A stretch of 5,271 nucleotides of DNA from Limisphaerales bacterium (lineage in GTDB: Bacteria; Verrucomicrobiota; Verrucomicrobiia; Limisphaerales; UBA11358). The stretch covers positions 6,622 through 11,892 of the forward strand of contig PKZR01000007.1 of the NCBI GenBank assembly GCA_003133815.1. Reading direction: 5' to 3'. The position numbers were made by a program, and so were the translations under genes. Positions 1 to 5,271 of this stretch are shown here, piece by piece (positions within the stretch are counted from its first letter, which is position 1; the number at the start of each line of letters is the position of its first letter). The notes below the pieces were generated by a model. The model was not told where the DNA came from and did no database searches. It saw nothing but the letters and a program-made list of their open reading frames with translations.

Positions 1-2486
1 CCATCCCACGCCAATGACGGCAAGGTTCCTGAAGCGCCAGAAGTGGTGGCAATCAGCACATAATCGCCCCCATCCAAGTTGGCCGAGCCACCCAAGGCGT
101 TCATGTGAATCACTCCGCCATTAAGAACCAAGCTCCCGCCCACCACAATCTGGTCATTGCCGCTGATATGGCTGGTGCTGATATCGAATCCGATCTGGCC
201 GCCGACATTCAAAGTCAGATTGTTGTTGATGGTCAATGTGCCGACCGTGCCCTGGGTCGCGGGATAAATAACCGTCCCCGAACCGGTGGCCAGTGAACCG
301 TTGATGGTGCCTGAACCAATCAATGTTTGCGAGCCCAGCGTCCACAAGCTGCTGCTTAAGCCAGTGACATCCAGCGTGCCGTTGACCGTCGTCAATCCGG
401 TGTAAGTGGGGATCACGCCAAAAAACAAGGTGCCGCCTGTGACGTTGACGGCCAACACGCCGCTGCCGTTGCTGATGGGCGTGTTCGTCACGACCACATT
501 GCCCGGCCCGGTAAACGTCAGGGTTTTTGTGCCGGTGTTCCCAGCTGTGATGCCGCCGCTGATTGTCAGCGCATTGCCGCCCGTGTTCGCCACCTGCGAA
601 ATCGTCAGCGGCTGGTTGACGGTGATAAGGTTTGTGTAGGCGGAGTTGTTGTCGGTGCTGCCGCCAATCGTGTAAGTGCCGGTCGTCGCCTGATTGGCTA
701 TGGTGATCGGATGGCCGTTGGTGTAAGCCCCGCCAATCAACAGTGTCGGGCTGGAATTACTCAAGGCGGTGTTTGCATCGCCCAAGGTGATGGTCGTGCC
801 CGGCTCGCCAAAAGCACCGGCGGCGTTGGGAATCGCTGCTCTGAGATTGGTTCCGGTGGTGGCAGGTATGGTCTGGTTGTCCGTCGTTCCAGCCACCAAG
901 GTGCCCGCGCTGACCGTCGTGCCTCCGCTGTAGAAATTCAAGCCGGACAGAACCATTGTTCCCACCCCTGCCTTGGCCAAGGTTCCAGCAGGCTTGGTTC
1001 CATTCAAGTCGGCATCCACATCGGCAATGGCCGCCGAAATGGTCAAGTCAGCATTCGCGTTACCCGTGACATCCGCCACATTGAAGGTCGTAAGCGCACT
1101 ATTCAAGCCGAAGCCATCTTGCGGGGAGGTAAAAGGCTGCCCATTACCATTTATGTATGATGGAGCTGTGCCAATCACGGTCACGTCGCCACCCAAAGTG
1201 AAGGCTAGATAGGCGTTTAAATAACTCGCCGTCTTGTAATTGAGACCAGGGTCAACGATGCGGCATTGAACGGTGGCGCCATTCAAAGTGAGGGCACCAA
1301 TCAAGTCCGTGGTTTTGTCCCCATACATTGTGCCGCCATTGATAACCACTGGCATCGGCGTCGCGTTTTTACCGCCGCCACCGCCGCCGGGTTGCCCCAT
1401 CACGTTACCAGCAATGAAATCCAATATGCCGCCGCTGTTGACGAACACAGTCCGGCTGGTCGAATTGGCGTTGCCCAAAGCCCCGCCTGTGCCGGCCGTG
1501 GCGGCTGATTTGTTGGCTGCCACCGTGCCATTGTTGACGACGACATTGCCGGTGAAAGTATTCGCCCCTGAAAGCGTCAGCGTGCCCGCGCCATTGTAAG
1601 TCAGTGCGGAAGCGCCGCCAGTATTGTTGGCGATAATTCCTGAAAGCGTAATGCCCTGCGAGTTGCCGGCGATGACCAGTTCTTTATTCGCACCGATGGT
1701 TGGCGCACCGCTCATGGTGAGCAATCCTGAACCGATGTTCATGATTCCGTTTGGCTTGAAAGCACCGGAGATGGTTCCAGCCGCACCGGTGTAACGAAGT
1801 GTGTTGAAGGTTGGAGTGCCAGCAATCGCGCCCACCGCAGCTACGTCGTAATTTACAGTTCCGGTGGTGTCCGTAACGTTGGCTGCCGTGGCTGCCGCTG
1901 TGCCAGTCAGAGCACTGACCACTCCACCGCTGACAGTCGCATACGCGGCACCCGAGCTAGTCGTGGCCCACGGCCCCAAAATGCCATTGACGTTGCCGAG
2001 CGTGCCGAGCGTGCCGGAAAAACTGGTGAAATCTATACTCGTCCCCGTCGTTGTCAACGTGCCGCCAATCGTCAAGGTCTTGCCTGAAACCACATTCCAA
2101 GCCTGTTTGCCTTTCAAGGTCAGAGCATTGTTGAACGTCACGTTCTGGTTCGCCGTGCTCATGTTAATGCCCGCCGCACTTGAAAACAGAGAGGTATCCA
2201 GTGTGAGCGTGTTCCCACTGGCGATGGTCAGCGGGCCTTGCATGGTGCCATCGAATTGAAGGCCGCCCAAGGTGAGGTTTCCGCCCAAGGTCATGGCGGC
2301 CAACGTGGTTGAAATCGGCGTGGCACCAAATTCGCCGGTGTCCGTCGTTGCCGGGGCGGCGCTCCAGTCCGTTGCACCGCCGTTCATGGTGGTGGTGTTC
2401 AGCTTGGTAACATTGGCGGCTTGCAAGCTTAAAGCGCCCACTAGAAAGAGCAGGCTGGCGATTGGGGCTATTACAGTTTTTTTCAT
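1..2486 (-). CDS. Autotransporter-associated beta-strand repeat (PATR) surface/secreted protein, 3' end outside window
   Basis: The frame is open from the ATG at 2486-2484 to the left edge: 828 complete codons with no stop. I read it codon by codon. Residues 1-23 form a Sec signal peptide (Lys2-Lys3, a hydrophobic stretch from Val5, then SLQA/AN). The rest is rich in Gly, Thr, Ser, Asn and Val, has almost no Cys, and consists of short beta-strand units. The clearest PATR-type units (the family of TIGR02601/PF12951) are at about residues 292-320 (GAGTLTLSGANTFTG at 299-313), 503-533 (GVGTMVLSG then YSGGTTVSAGTL) and 650-690 (TKTLTFTGPGNVVV). Residues 367-372 are six glycines. Residues 720-828 (GSGTINGSL, GTLTINNNLTL, NDQIVVGGSL, GGDYVLIATTSG) resemble the stretch that usually precedes the C-terminus of such proteins, so a PEP-CTERM or autotransporter end probably lies just outside. 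The fold is expected to be a beta-helix exposed on or outside the outer membrane; the ligand is unknown. The start is supported by the signal peptide. The Shine-Dalgarno is weak, only GGTGACGGA about 14 bases upstream. The gene appears to be transcribed alone from the duplicated leader. Confidence 0.9.
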   Translation of the reverse strand, partial: MKKTVIAPIASLLFLVGALSLQAANVTKLNTTTMNGGATDWSAAPATTDTGEFGATPISTTLAAMTLGGNLTLGGLQFDGTMQGPLTIASGNTLTLDTSLFSSAAGINMSTANQNVTFNNALTLKGKQAWNVVSGKTLTIGGTLTTTGTSIDFTSFSGTLGTLGNVNGILGPWATTSSGAAYATVSGGVVSALTGTAAATAANVTDTTGTVNYDVAAVGAIAGTPTFNTLRYTGAAGTISGAFKPNGIMNIGSGLLTMSGAPTIGANKELVIAGNSQGITLSGIIANNTGGASALTYNGAGTLTLSGANTFTGNVVVNNGTVAANKSAATAGTGGALGNANSTSRTVFVNSGGILDFIAGNVMGQPGGGGGGKNATPMPVVINGGTMYGDKTTDLIGALTLNGATVQCRIVDPGLNYKTASYLNAYLAFTLGGDVTVIGTAPSYINGNGQPFTSPQDGFGLNSALTTFNVADVTGNANADLTISAAIADVDADLNGTKPAGTLAKAGVGTMVLSGLNFYSGGTTVSAGTLVAGTTDNQTIPATTGTNLRAAIPNAAGAFGEPGTTITLGDANTALSNSSPTLLIGGAYTNGHPITIANQATTGTYTIGGSTDNNSAYTNLITVNQPLTISQVANTGGNALTISGGITAGNTGTKTLTFTGPGNVVVTNTPISNGSGVLAVNVTGGTLFFGVIPTYTGLTTVNGTLDVTGLSSSLWTLGSQTLIGSGTINGSLATGSGTVIYPATQGTVGTLTINNNLTLNVGGQIGFDISTSHISGNDQIVVGGSLVLNGGVIHMNALGGSANLDGGDYVLIATTSGASGTLPSLAWD

Positions 2487-2746
2487 TTGATTTGGATTCC
2501 GTCACCACCCTGACGCCGAAATCAGCAAAACTGGTTGCGGCGCAGGTCGGTTCGGGTTGTTAATTGGATTTTCGATTTGCAATTCGTCGCACTTCTCCGG
2601 AAAAGCAAATTCCGAGGAAAAGCGCTTTTTTTGAAAAATAAACATGCTGTTACAGTGACATGTGCAATCCGGCCACCGAATGTGCCAAAAAAATGGGAGT
2701 TTTTGATATTGGGTATGAAAACAGACGGAAATGACACGGCAGACGT
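2481..2746 (-). repeat. Duplicated promoter/leader block, copy 1 (upstream of the PATR gene)
   Basis: This block recurs at 3249-3510 in the same orientation. It runs from the start codon and first Lys codon of the PATR gene to 260 bp upstream. The match ends sharply at AGACGT (2746 and 3510), and the sequences beyond are unrelated. The distal 89 bp (2658-2746) is nearly identical between copies. The start-proximal part has drifted, to roughly 80% identity by eye with small indels around 2619-2657. Because the block ends at a start codon, I read it as a promoter plus 5' untranslated region. An AAAAGCGCTTTT palindrome lies inside copy 1 and is not kept in copy 2. Confidence 0.85.
2658..2746 (-). 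promoter_or_regulatory. Highly conserved distal core of the leader, probable promoter/activator region
   Basis: Aligned with 3423-3510, this segment differs at two substitutions and one single-base deletion in 89 positions, far less than the leader next to it. It holds two direct TGTGC repeats 20 bp apart (2661-2665 and 2681-2685), about two helical turns, flanking an ATCCGGCCACCGA stretch. Reading toward the gene, a TTGCAC (possible -35) is followed after 17 bases by TGTTTA, a poor -10. The region can also be read as a weak GG-N10-GC sigma-54 match. I cannot decide which sigma factor applies. The strong conservation is seen directly; the regulatory role is inferred. Confidence 0.45.
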
Positions 2747-2772
2747 GAATTAAAACGCACCCAATGAAAAAC

Positions 2773-2806
2773 AAATCCAGGTTTTTTGCCTGCACCCATT
2801 GGATTT
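2773..2806 (-). terminator. Weak hairpin with T-run, possible intrinsic terminator or insulator
   Basis: AAATCCA and TGGATTT form 7-bp arms, with CAGG/CCTG nested inside around a T-rich loop. Read on the minus strand, the hairpin is followed by GTTTTT. It would stop residual transcription before the PATR promoter block. A second overlapping pairing (CCAATG at 2761-2766 with CATTGG at 2797-2802) competes with it, and the loop is long, so this is a tentative call. Confidence 0.3.
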
Positions 2807-2912
2807 CCATTTTCTGTTGGTAGGACATAGAGTTATGCAGATTCATTGTAAGTCAATAACATCAGGTTGTAAAGTTAATCTTGGAAATATGGGTTCAAGA
2901 CCGTAGTTCTAT

Positions 2913-2960
2913 AAAAAAGTGACCGGGTCAATTGGTCAGGGGATGACCGAAAGACCCGGT
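2913..2960 (-). terminator. Intrinsic terminator downstream of the PEP-CTERM remnant
   Basis: ACCGGGTC (2922-2929) pairs perfectly with GACCCGGT (2953-2960). Inside them, after a 4x4 internal loop, GGTCA (2934-2938) pairs with TGACC (2944-2948) around a five-base loop. On the minus strand the outer stem is followed within three bases by six T residues (2918-2913). It lies about 130 bp past the stop codon of the remnant gene ending at 3088, which suits a monocistronic transcript terminating before the next promoter block. Confidence 0.75.
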
Positions 2961-3087
2961 GAATTTGGAATGAGTAACCTTGGGATCATGAAGAACTTCA
3001 ATTTGCATCGTTACCAAAACGCAAATCGAAAACCTGAAATCAAATGATAATGTCCGAAATTCAATGTTCATTCACAATTAAATCCGG

Positions 3088-3255
3088 TTATTTCCGCCGT
3101 TTGAACGTGCGAATGGCAATTAGGCCAACACCCAGCGCTCCCAGCGCCAGGGACGAGGGTGTTCGGGCACCGTGGTGATGTCCAGGCTCCAGCTGGCCAG
3201 CGTGCTCTGGTTGCCCGCTGACAAATCCGCCAGAAACAACGACCATTGTTTTCAT
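3088..3255 (-). pseudogene. Chimeric PEP-CTERM protein remnant: start codon joined to a sorting tail, frameshifted
   Basis: The ATG at 3255 follows leader copy 2. Seven bases later the sequence enters a different frame (from 3248) that reads QWSLFLADLSAGNQSTLASW and then SLDITTVPE. This is the type of ending found just before the PEP-CTERM anchor in many Verrucomicrobiota secreted proteins. After GAA (3164-3162) two extra bases, CA (3161-3160), throw the frame back to that of the ATG. It then reads PSSLALGALGVGLIAI, followed by RTFKRRK and a TAA at 3090-3088. Removing CA restores Val-Pro-Glu-Pro, a transmembrane helix and a basic tail, which are the three parts of a PEP-CTERM signal for exosortase-dependent sorting. 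The literal ATG frame is a 55-residue peptide whose first 32 residues are out of frame with the tail domain. The body of the parent gene is missing, so this is an internal-deletion relic. The tail assignment is strong; the parent protein cannot be identified. Confidence 0.8.
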
Positions 3256-3510
3256 TTGATTTGTATTCAGTCACCACCCTGACGCCGTAACCGGTAAAAC
3301 TGGTTGCGGTGCAGGTCGGTTTGAGTTGTTAATTGGATTTTCGGTTTGCAATTCATCGGACTTCCCTGGAAAAACAACTTCCGAGGAAAATCGTGTTTTT
3401 AAAAAAATGGGCTTCAACATTAACATGTGCAATCCGGCCACCGAATGTGCCAAAAAAATGGGGTTTTTGATATTGGGCAGGAAAACAGACGGAAATGACA
3501 CGGCAGACGT
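3249..3510 (-). repeat. Duplicated promoter/leader block, copy 2 (upstream of the PEP-CTERM remnant)
   Basis: This is the second copy of the block at 2481-2746, again ending at an ATG (3255-3253) with the same context (TCAGGGTGGTGAC, then AAATCAAATG). The distal core 3423-3510 retains both TGTGC direct repeats and all but three positions of copy 1. The proximal part carries many substitutions and is about four bases shorter. Since the gene it serves is dead, the near-perfect distal core suggests recent duplication with drift limited to the leader, or selection or gene conversion on the core. Confidence 0.85.
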
Positions 3511-3523
3511 TAAGTCAGCAACC

Positions 3524-3538
3524 TCCGGCAAAGCCGGA
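3524..3538. repeat. Perfect hairpin TCCGGC-AAA-GCCGGA
   Basis: Six-base-pair GC-rich arms enclose an AAA loop. The flanks make it very similar to the hairpin at 3788-3804: CTCC, G or A, GCAAAGC, C or T, GGA. The two arm differences compensate each other (G-C in one copy, A-T in the other). There is no T-run on either side, so it is not a typical terminator. Confidence 0.6.
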
Positions 3539-3561
3539 AGCTTGGCAAAGAGGGAGAAGAC

Positions 3562-3577
3562 AAAGCCGCACGGCTTT
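3562..3577. repeat. Perfect palindrome AAAGCCG-CA-CGGCTTT
   Basis: Seven-base arms with a two-base centre; as RNA it would fold as a 6-bp stem with a four-base loop. It lies 23 bases from the hairpin at 3524-3538. On the minus strand it is followed by a pyrimidine-rich run without a proper T-tract, so a terminator role is only possible. Confidence 0.5.
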
Positions 3578-3787
3578 CGGGCGATGCGCGATGCATTTGT
3601 TCCAGAATCACACGTCACATTTGGCACGACTGCCAGAGTCTCCGCCCCAAACGGCGCAAGTCACCCACCCGACCCAACCAGACGAGACGACCGTCGCATA
3701 TGTCGCCGATTCGCTCTTTGACCAAACCCGTTTCATACTCTGAACCTTTCTCGGTCCAATCCCGGAACCGTCAAACTCCGGGACTCT

Positions 3788-3804
3788 CTCCAGCAAAGCT
3801 GGAG
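3788..3804. repeat. Perfect hairpin CTCCAGC-AAA-GCTGGAG
   Basis: Seven-base-pair arms with the same AAA loop as the hairpin at 3524-3538. The change between the two is compensatory (G-C to A-T in the fourth pair of the stem), which points to a shared repeat family or a shared selected structure. It is followed on the plus strand by GATTTAA and has no T-run. Confidence 0.6.
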
Positions 3805-4178
3805 GATTTAACCGGAATTAAAACAAAATCACGCCGTAAGAATCCGGCGCGACGTGATGCCGAAAACGACCGGTTGTTCGTGATCATGTCTTTGAAAAGC
3901 GTTGCTTGTGGTAGAAACGCCGTGTTGCTGCATACCCGTTCGGCAGGATAAAAAGAATGTGACAAAAGAGCCTGACTGGCACACTGACTCGCGCGCTGAG
4001 TATTCGGTTGCTTTGTAGTTCTAACGTCCCGTCATTCTTTAGATGATGAGTAGTCCTAAAGCAATTAATGTAATTGTATAATATAAATTCTCCTTAAATC
4101 GCATTATGCAACATATTGAATATAAGTCGCTTGCAAAAATGCTAGTTTTTAAAGTGCGAATTTGCCGGGTTATTGAGA

Positions 4179-4262
4179 GGGCTCAAAACGGCTCCGACAG
4201 GGTTATTTCCGTCACGGAGAGGGTATTTTGTGCAGCCGGAAGGGTTTGCAACTTGGCAGTTA
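4179..4262 (-). repeat. Diverged inverted array, about four 21-bp units
   Basis: GGG-initiated units start at 4179, 4200, 4221 and 4242, exactly 21 bp apart. The unit at 4200-4220 is the reverse complement of the junction between two units of the array at 4280-4510. The others are increasingly degenerate: GGGTATTT at 4221, GGGTTTGC at 4242 and GGGCTC at 4179. The same period in the opposite orientation indicates that this was once part of the same array and was inverted, then drifted. Confidence 0.7.
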
Positions 4263-4337
4263 TTACCATCCGGGTCTAGGAATTAACCCTCTCCGTCATC
4301 GAATTAACTCTCTCCGTGACGGGAATAACCCTGTCGG
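4194..4337. repeat. Long inverted repeat: 28-bp arms, 27 matching, 88-bp loop
   Basis: Arm 4194-4221 is the reverse complement of 4310-4337 except at one position (4323). It joins the inverted units on the left to units 2 and 3 of the main array on the right. It could fold as a cruciform in DNA or as a strong stem in RNA, and it could mediate inversion or deletion. Confidence 0.8.
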
Positions 4338-4510
4338 TCATCGAATTAACCCTAACCGTGACGGATATAACCCTGTCTGTGATCGAATTAACCCTATCCG
4401 CGACTGAATTAAGTCTGTCCGTCACCGAATTAACCCTATTCGTGACGGAAATAACTCTGTCCATCATCGAATTAACCCTGTCCGTGACGAAATTAACCCT
4501 GTCAATCATC
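4280..4510 (+). repeat. Tandem array of eleven 21-bp units with 42-bp higher-order period
   Basis: Units start at 4280 and every 21 bp up to 4490, with no indels. The consensus is GAATTAACCCTGTCCGT plus a variable four-base end. The AATTAACCCT core is the best conserved. The ends alternate: even-numbered units 2, 4, 8 and 10 end TGACG, while units 1, 3, 9 and 11 end TCATC. Units 3, 5, 9 and 11 also share a degenerate start (GGAATAA, GATATAA, GAAATAA, AAATTAA), so the true repeating unit is 42 bp. Units 5-7 carry intermediate ends (TGATC, CGACT, TCACC). Unit 12 (4511-4531) is barely recognisable. There are no unique spacers, so it is not CRISPR. Because 21 is divisible by 3, frames stay open on both strands. 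The minus-strand frame would encode heptads like VTDRVNS. Confidence 0.95.
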
Positions 4511-4767
4511 AAGATGACCGTTACCCGGTAGAAAATACATGCCTTCAGGACGGGAAAAAGAATGAAAACGGGTGTGATTGAGCTGGCAGTGACAGAAAAT
4601 GAAGTTTCCGAAATGCATATGCCAAAATGGCACATATAGCCCGTGACAATGCGAAGCAAAAAGATTTGCACACGGAGCGGCGTTCGCTGCATGAACCGTT
4701 TGTCGAAAGGATTTAATCCCGGGGTAGTTTCCAATTGCATGGCAATTGTAGAGTTCGAGTTCCTGCT
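4511..4767. other. Unassigned stretch between repeat array and GH27 remnant; contains a 17-bp palindrome
   Basis: No gene is recognised. CAATTGC-ATG-GCAATTG at 4732-4748 is a perfect 7-bp-arm palindrome, and TGCCA-AAA-TGGCA at 4620-4632 is a small hairpin. A minus-strand frame from 4740 to 4276 (154 codons) runs through here into the repeat array. Its first 80 residues show no family resemblance and its tail is only the repeat read in frame, so I do not call it. A plus-strand 25-codon frame at 4562-4639, with GGGAAAAAGA just upstream, could be a small peptide but nothing supports it. Confidence 0.45.
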
Positions 4768-5266
4768 CCAATGTTTGGCCAGCGGCGCGTTGCCAAGCGC
4801 ATTGGCCAGTTTCGCCTAGGCGGCGGCATGCTCAAACGGCGAGGTGTTGGACAAACTGAAAACAATGTCGCACTTGGTCTTTCGCAAGGCGGCGGACATT
4901 CCCGCCGTGTGCGGCAGATCGTTCGGTATTGCTTTGCATCATTATCGGCAAAACAATCTTTTCACGAAATGCCAAAACTTGGTGGTTGCCTGCACCTTCG
5001 ACCAAGCGCCGGATTCATCATCGCTTGATGCGTCAGGTGTTACGCTCAGCTTTAACCCGGCCGGCAGATGGTCGGCGCCAAACGTCATCGGACGGTCGCC
5101 GATGGCGGGGATGGTGTAGAGAAAAACCGAACCTTGTCGCGCGCCGAAAACGCTCGGGACCATTGACACGAGGTATTGCCGGCGGCGCGGGCGTGAGAGT
5201 GGCAGACAAATTCTCGGCATTGAGTTCGCCAATCACACAGAGCGCCAGCGCTAGGGAGACGCTGAT
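4768..5266 (-). pseudogene. Broken GH27 alpha-galactosidase-like gene (secreted), N-terminal and partial catalytic fragments
   Basis: Three pieces are visible. In the frame from 5266, ISVSLALALCVIGELNA looks like a signal peptide and is followed by ENLSATLTPAPPAIPRVNGP. One extra base near 5155 shifts the frame to SVFGARQGSVFLYTIPAIGD, then RPMTFGADHLPAGLKL (to about 5043). This matches the small N-terminal beta-domain often placed before GH27 catalytic domains in Bacteroidota and Verrucomicrobiota. From 4926 the same frame gives PNDLPHTAGMSAALRKT, then CDIVFSLSNTSPFEHAA, which resembles the GH27 barrel just after the nucleophile strand. Lesions: a stop at 5269-5267 where the initiating codons should be; the 1-base insertion; loss of most of the barrel between the two blocks; stops at 4944-4942 and 4941-4939; KAIPND where KYD(x)NPND with the nucleophile Asp is expected; and a TAG at 4818-4816 where a Trp is usual. 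Beyond it, AKLANALGNAPLAKHW shifts by one base into EQELELYN and is not GH27-like. Such enzymes release terminal alpha-galactose from polysaccharides. The family call rests on remembered motifs. Confidence 0.7.
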
Positions 5267-5271
5267 TTAAT

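Larger units (their letters stand above)
3511..4178. other. Intergenic stretch of about 670 bp with small hairpins and no recognisable gene
   Basis: I translated both strands and found no family resemblance, signal peptide or ribosome-binding site with a credible start. The open frames here are under 120 codons and overlap one another on both strands. The stretch holds three short perfect hairpins (listed separately), an imperfect nested inverted repeat at about 3828-3860 (ATCACG...CGTGAT outside CGCCG...CGGCG), and an AT-rich patch at 4060-4135 with TATAAT at 4077-4082 but no convincing -35. It may be decayed coding DNA or a scattered intergenic repeat; the sequence alone does not tell. Confidence 0.5.

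Noticed and set aside
105..2259. Several plus-strand open frames of 60-150 codons
   Set aside because: They are antisense shadows of the Gly/Thr/Val-rich PATR gene, which is continuous on the minus strand with a signal peptide.
2164..2508. Alternative minus-strand frame of 114 codons starting at 2508 ahead of the PATR ATG
   Set aside because: It overlaps the PATR coding sequence out of frame, has a basic low-complexity composition and no signal peptide. The ATG at 2486 gives the coherent protein.
2658..2690. Sigma-54 promoter (GG-N10-GC) in the conserved core
   Set aside because: The -12 side matches TTGCA but the -24 side matches TGGCAC poorly, so it is kept only as a possibility within the regulatory entry.
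2502..2846. Minus-strand frame whose C-terminus (DELQ.ENPINN.NRPAPQPVL) is shared with the frame 3627-3271, suggesting paired leader peptides ending just before the ATG
   Set aside because: Similarity follows from the DNA duplication. About 9 of 14 substitutions I counted change the amino acid, as expected without coding constraint, and indels further upstream put the two copies in different frames.
3608..3796. Minus-strand 62-codon frame (KRVWSKSESATYATVVSSGW) as a small gene
   Set aside because: No recognisable domain or ribosome-binding site, and equally long frames overlap it on the other strand. It may be part of an intergenic repeat but cannot be supported as a gene.
4280..4510. CRISPR array
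   Set aside because: Units are contiguous 21-mers without unique spacers, and no cas gene is present.
4316..4531. Plus-strand 71-codon frame of ELTLSVT repeats
   Set aside because: It is the opposite-strand reading of the same tandem array, with no ribosome-binding site and no non-repeat domain.
4276..4740. Minus-strand 154-codon frame with VTDRVNS-type heptads, resembling a coiled-coil protein
   Set aside because: The heptads are the automatic result of a 21-bp repeat. Two of three frames stay open on each strand of the array. The first 80 residues show no family resemblance, and no start signal or codon pattern supports translation.

Overview
The window looks like accessory DNA from a Verrucomicrobiota-type bacterium (a Pedosphaera/Limisphaera-like soil or freshwater lineage is my inference). 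The reasons are a long autotransporter-associated beta-strand repeat (PATR) protein, a PEP-CTERM sorting-tail remnant, and the debris of a secreted GH27 alpha-galactosidase. These three occur together commonly in that phylum. Every protein-coding signal I can support is on the minus strand. The plus-strand open frames are shadows of Gly/Thr/Val-rich coding or of a 21-bp tandem repeat.

Layout from right to left, the direction of transcription. (1) 5266-4768 holds a dead GH27 alpha-galactosidase: signal peptide, N-terminal beta-domain and a scrap of the catalytic barrel, broken by frameshifts, stops and an internal deletion. (2) 4511-4767 is unassigned sequence with a 17-bp palindrome. (3) 4280-4510 is a clean array of eleven 21-bp units that alternate in two types, giving a 42-bp higher-order period. 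It is faced by a diverged inverted array with the same 21-bp period at 4179-4262. Arms of 28 bp (27 matching) join the two. (4) 3511-4178 has no recognisable gene but carries three short perfect hairpins and an AT-rich patch. (5) 3249-3510 is the second copy of a roughly 265-bp promoter/leader block. It leads into 3255-3088, a chimeric PEP-CTERM pseudogene: a start codon joined almost directly to a C-terminal sorting tail, with 2 extra bases inside the Pro-Glu-Pro motif. (6) 2960-2913 is a good intrinsic terminator for that transcript. (7) 2746-2481 is the first copy of the leader block, driving (8) the intact PATR gene, which starts at 2486 and runs off the left edge with 828 codons visible.

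The only gene that looks functional is the PATR surface/secreted protein. The rest records local duplication, deletion and decay around cell-surface and polysaccharide-degradation genes. The points most worth following are the duplicated leader, whose distal 89 bp is much better conserved than the rest, and the two-armed 21/42-bp repeat array. I found no RNA gene, CRISPR array, transposase or phage gene.
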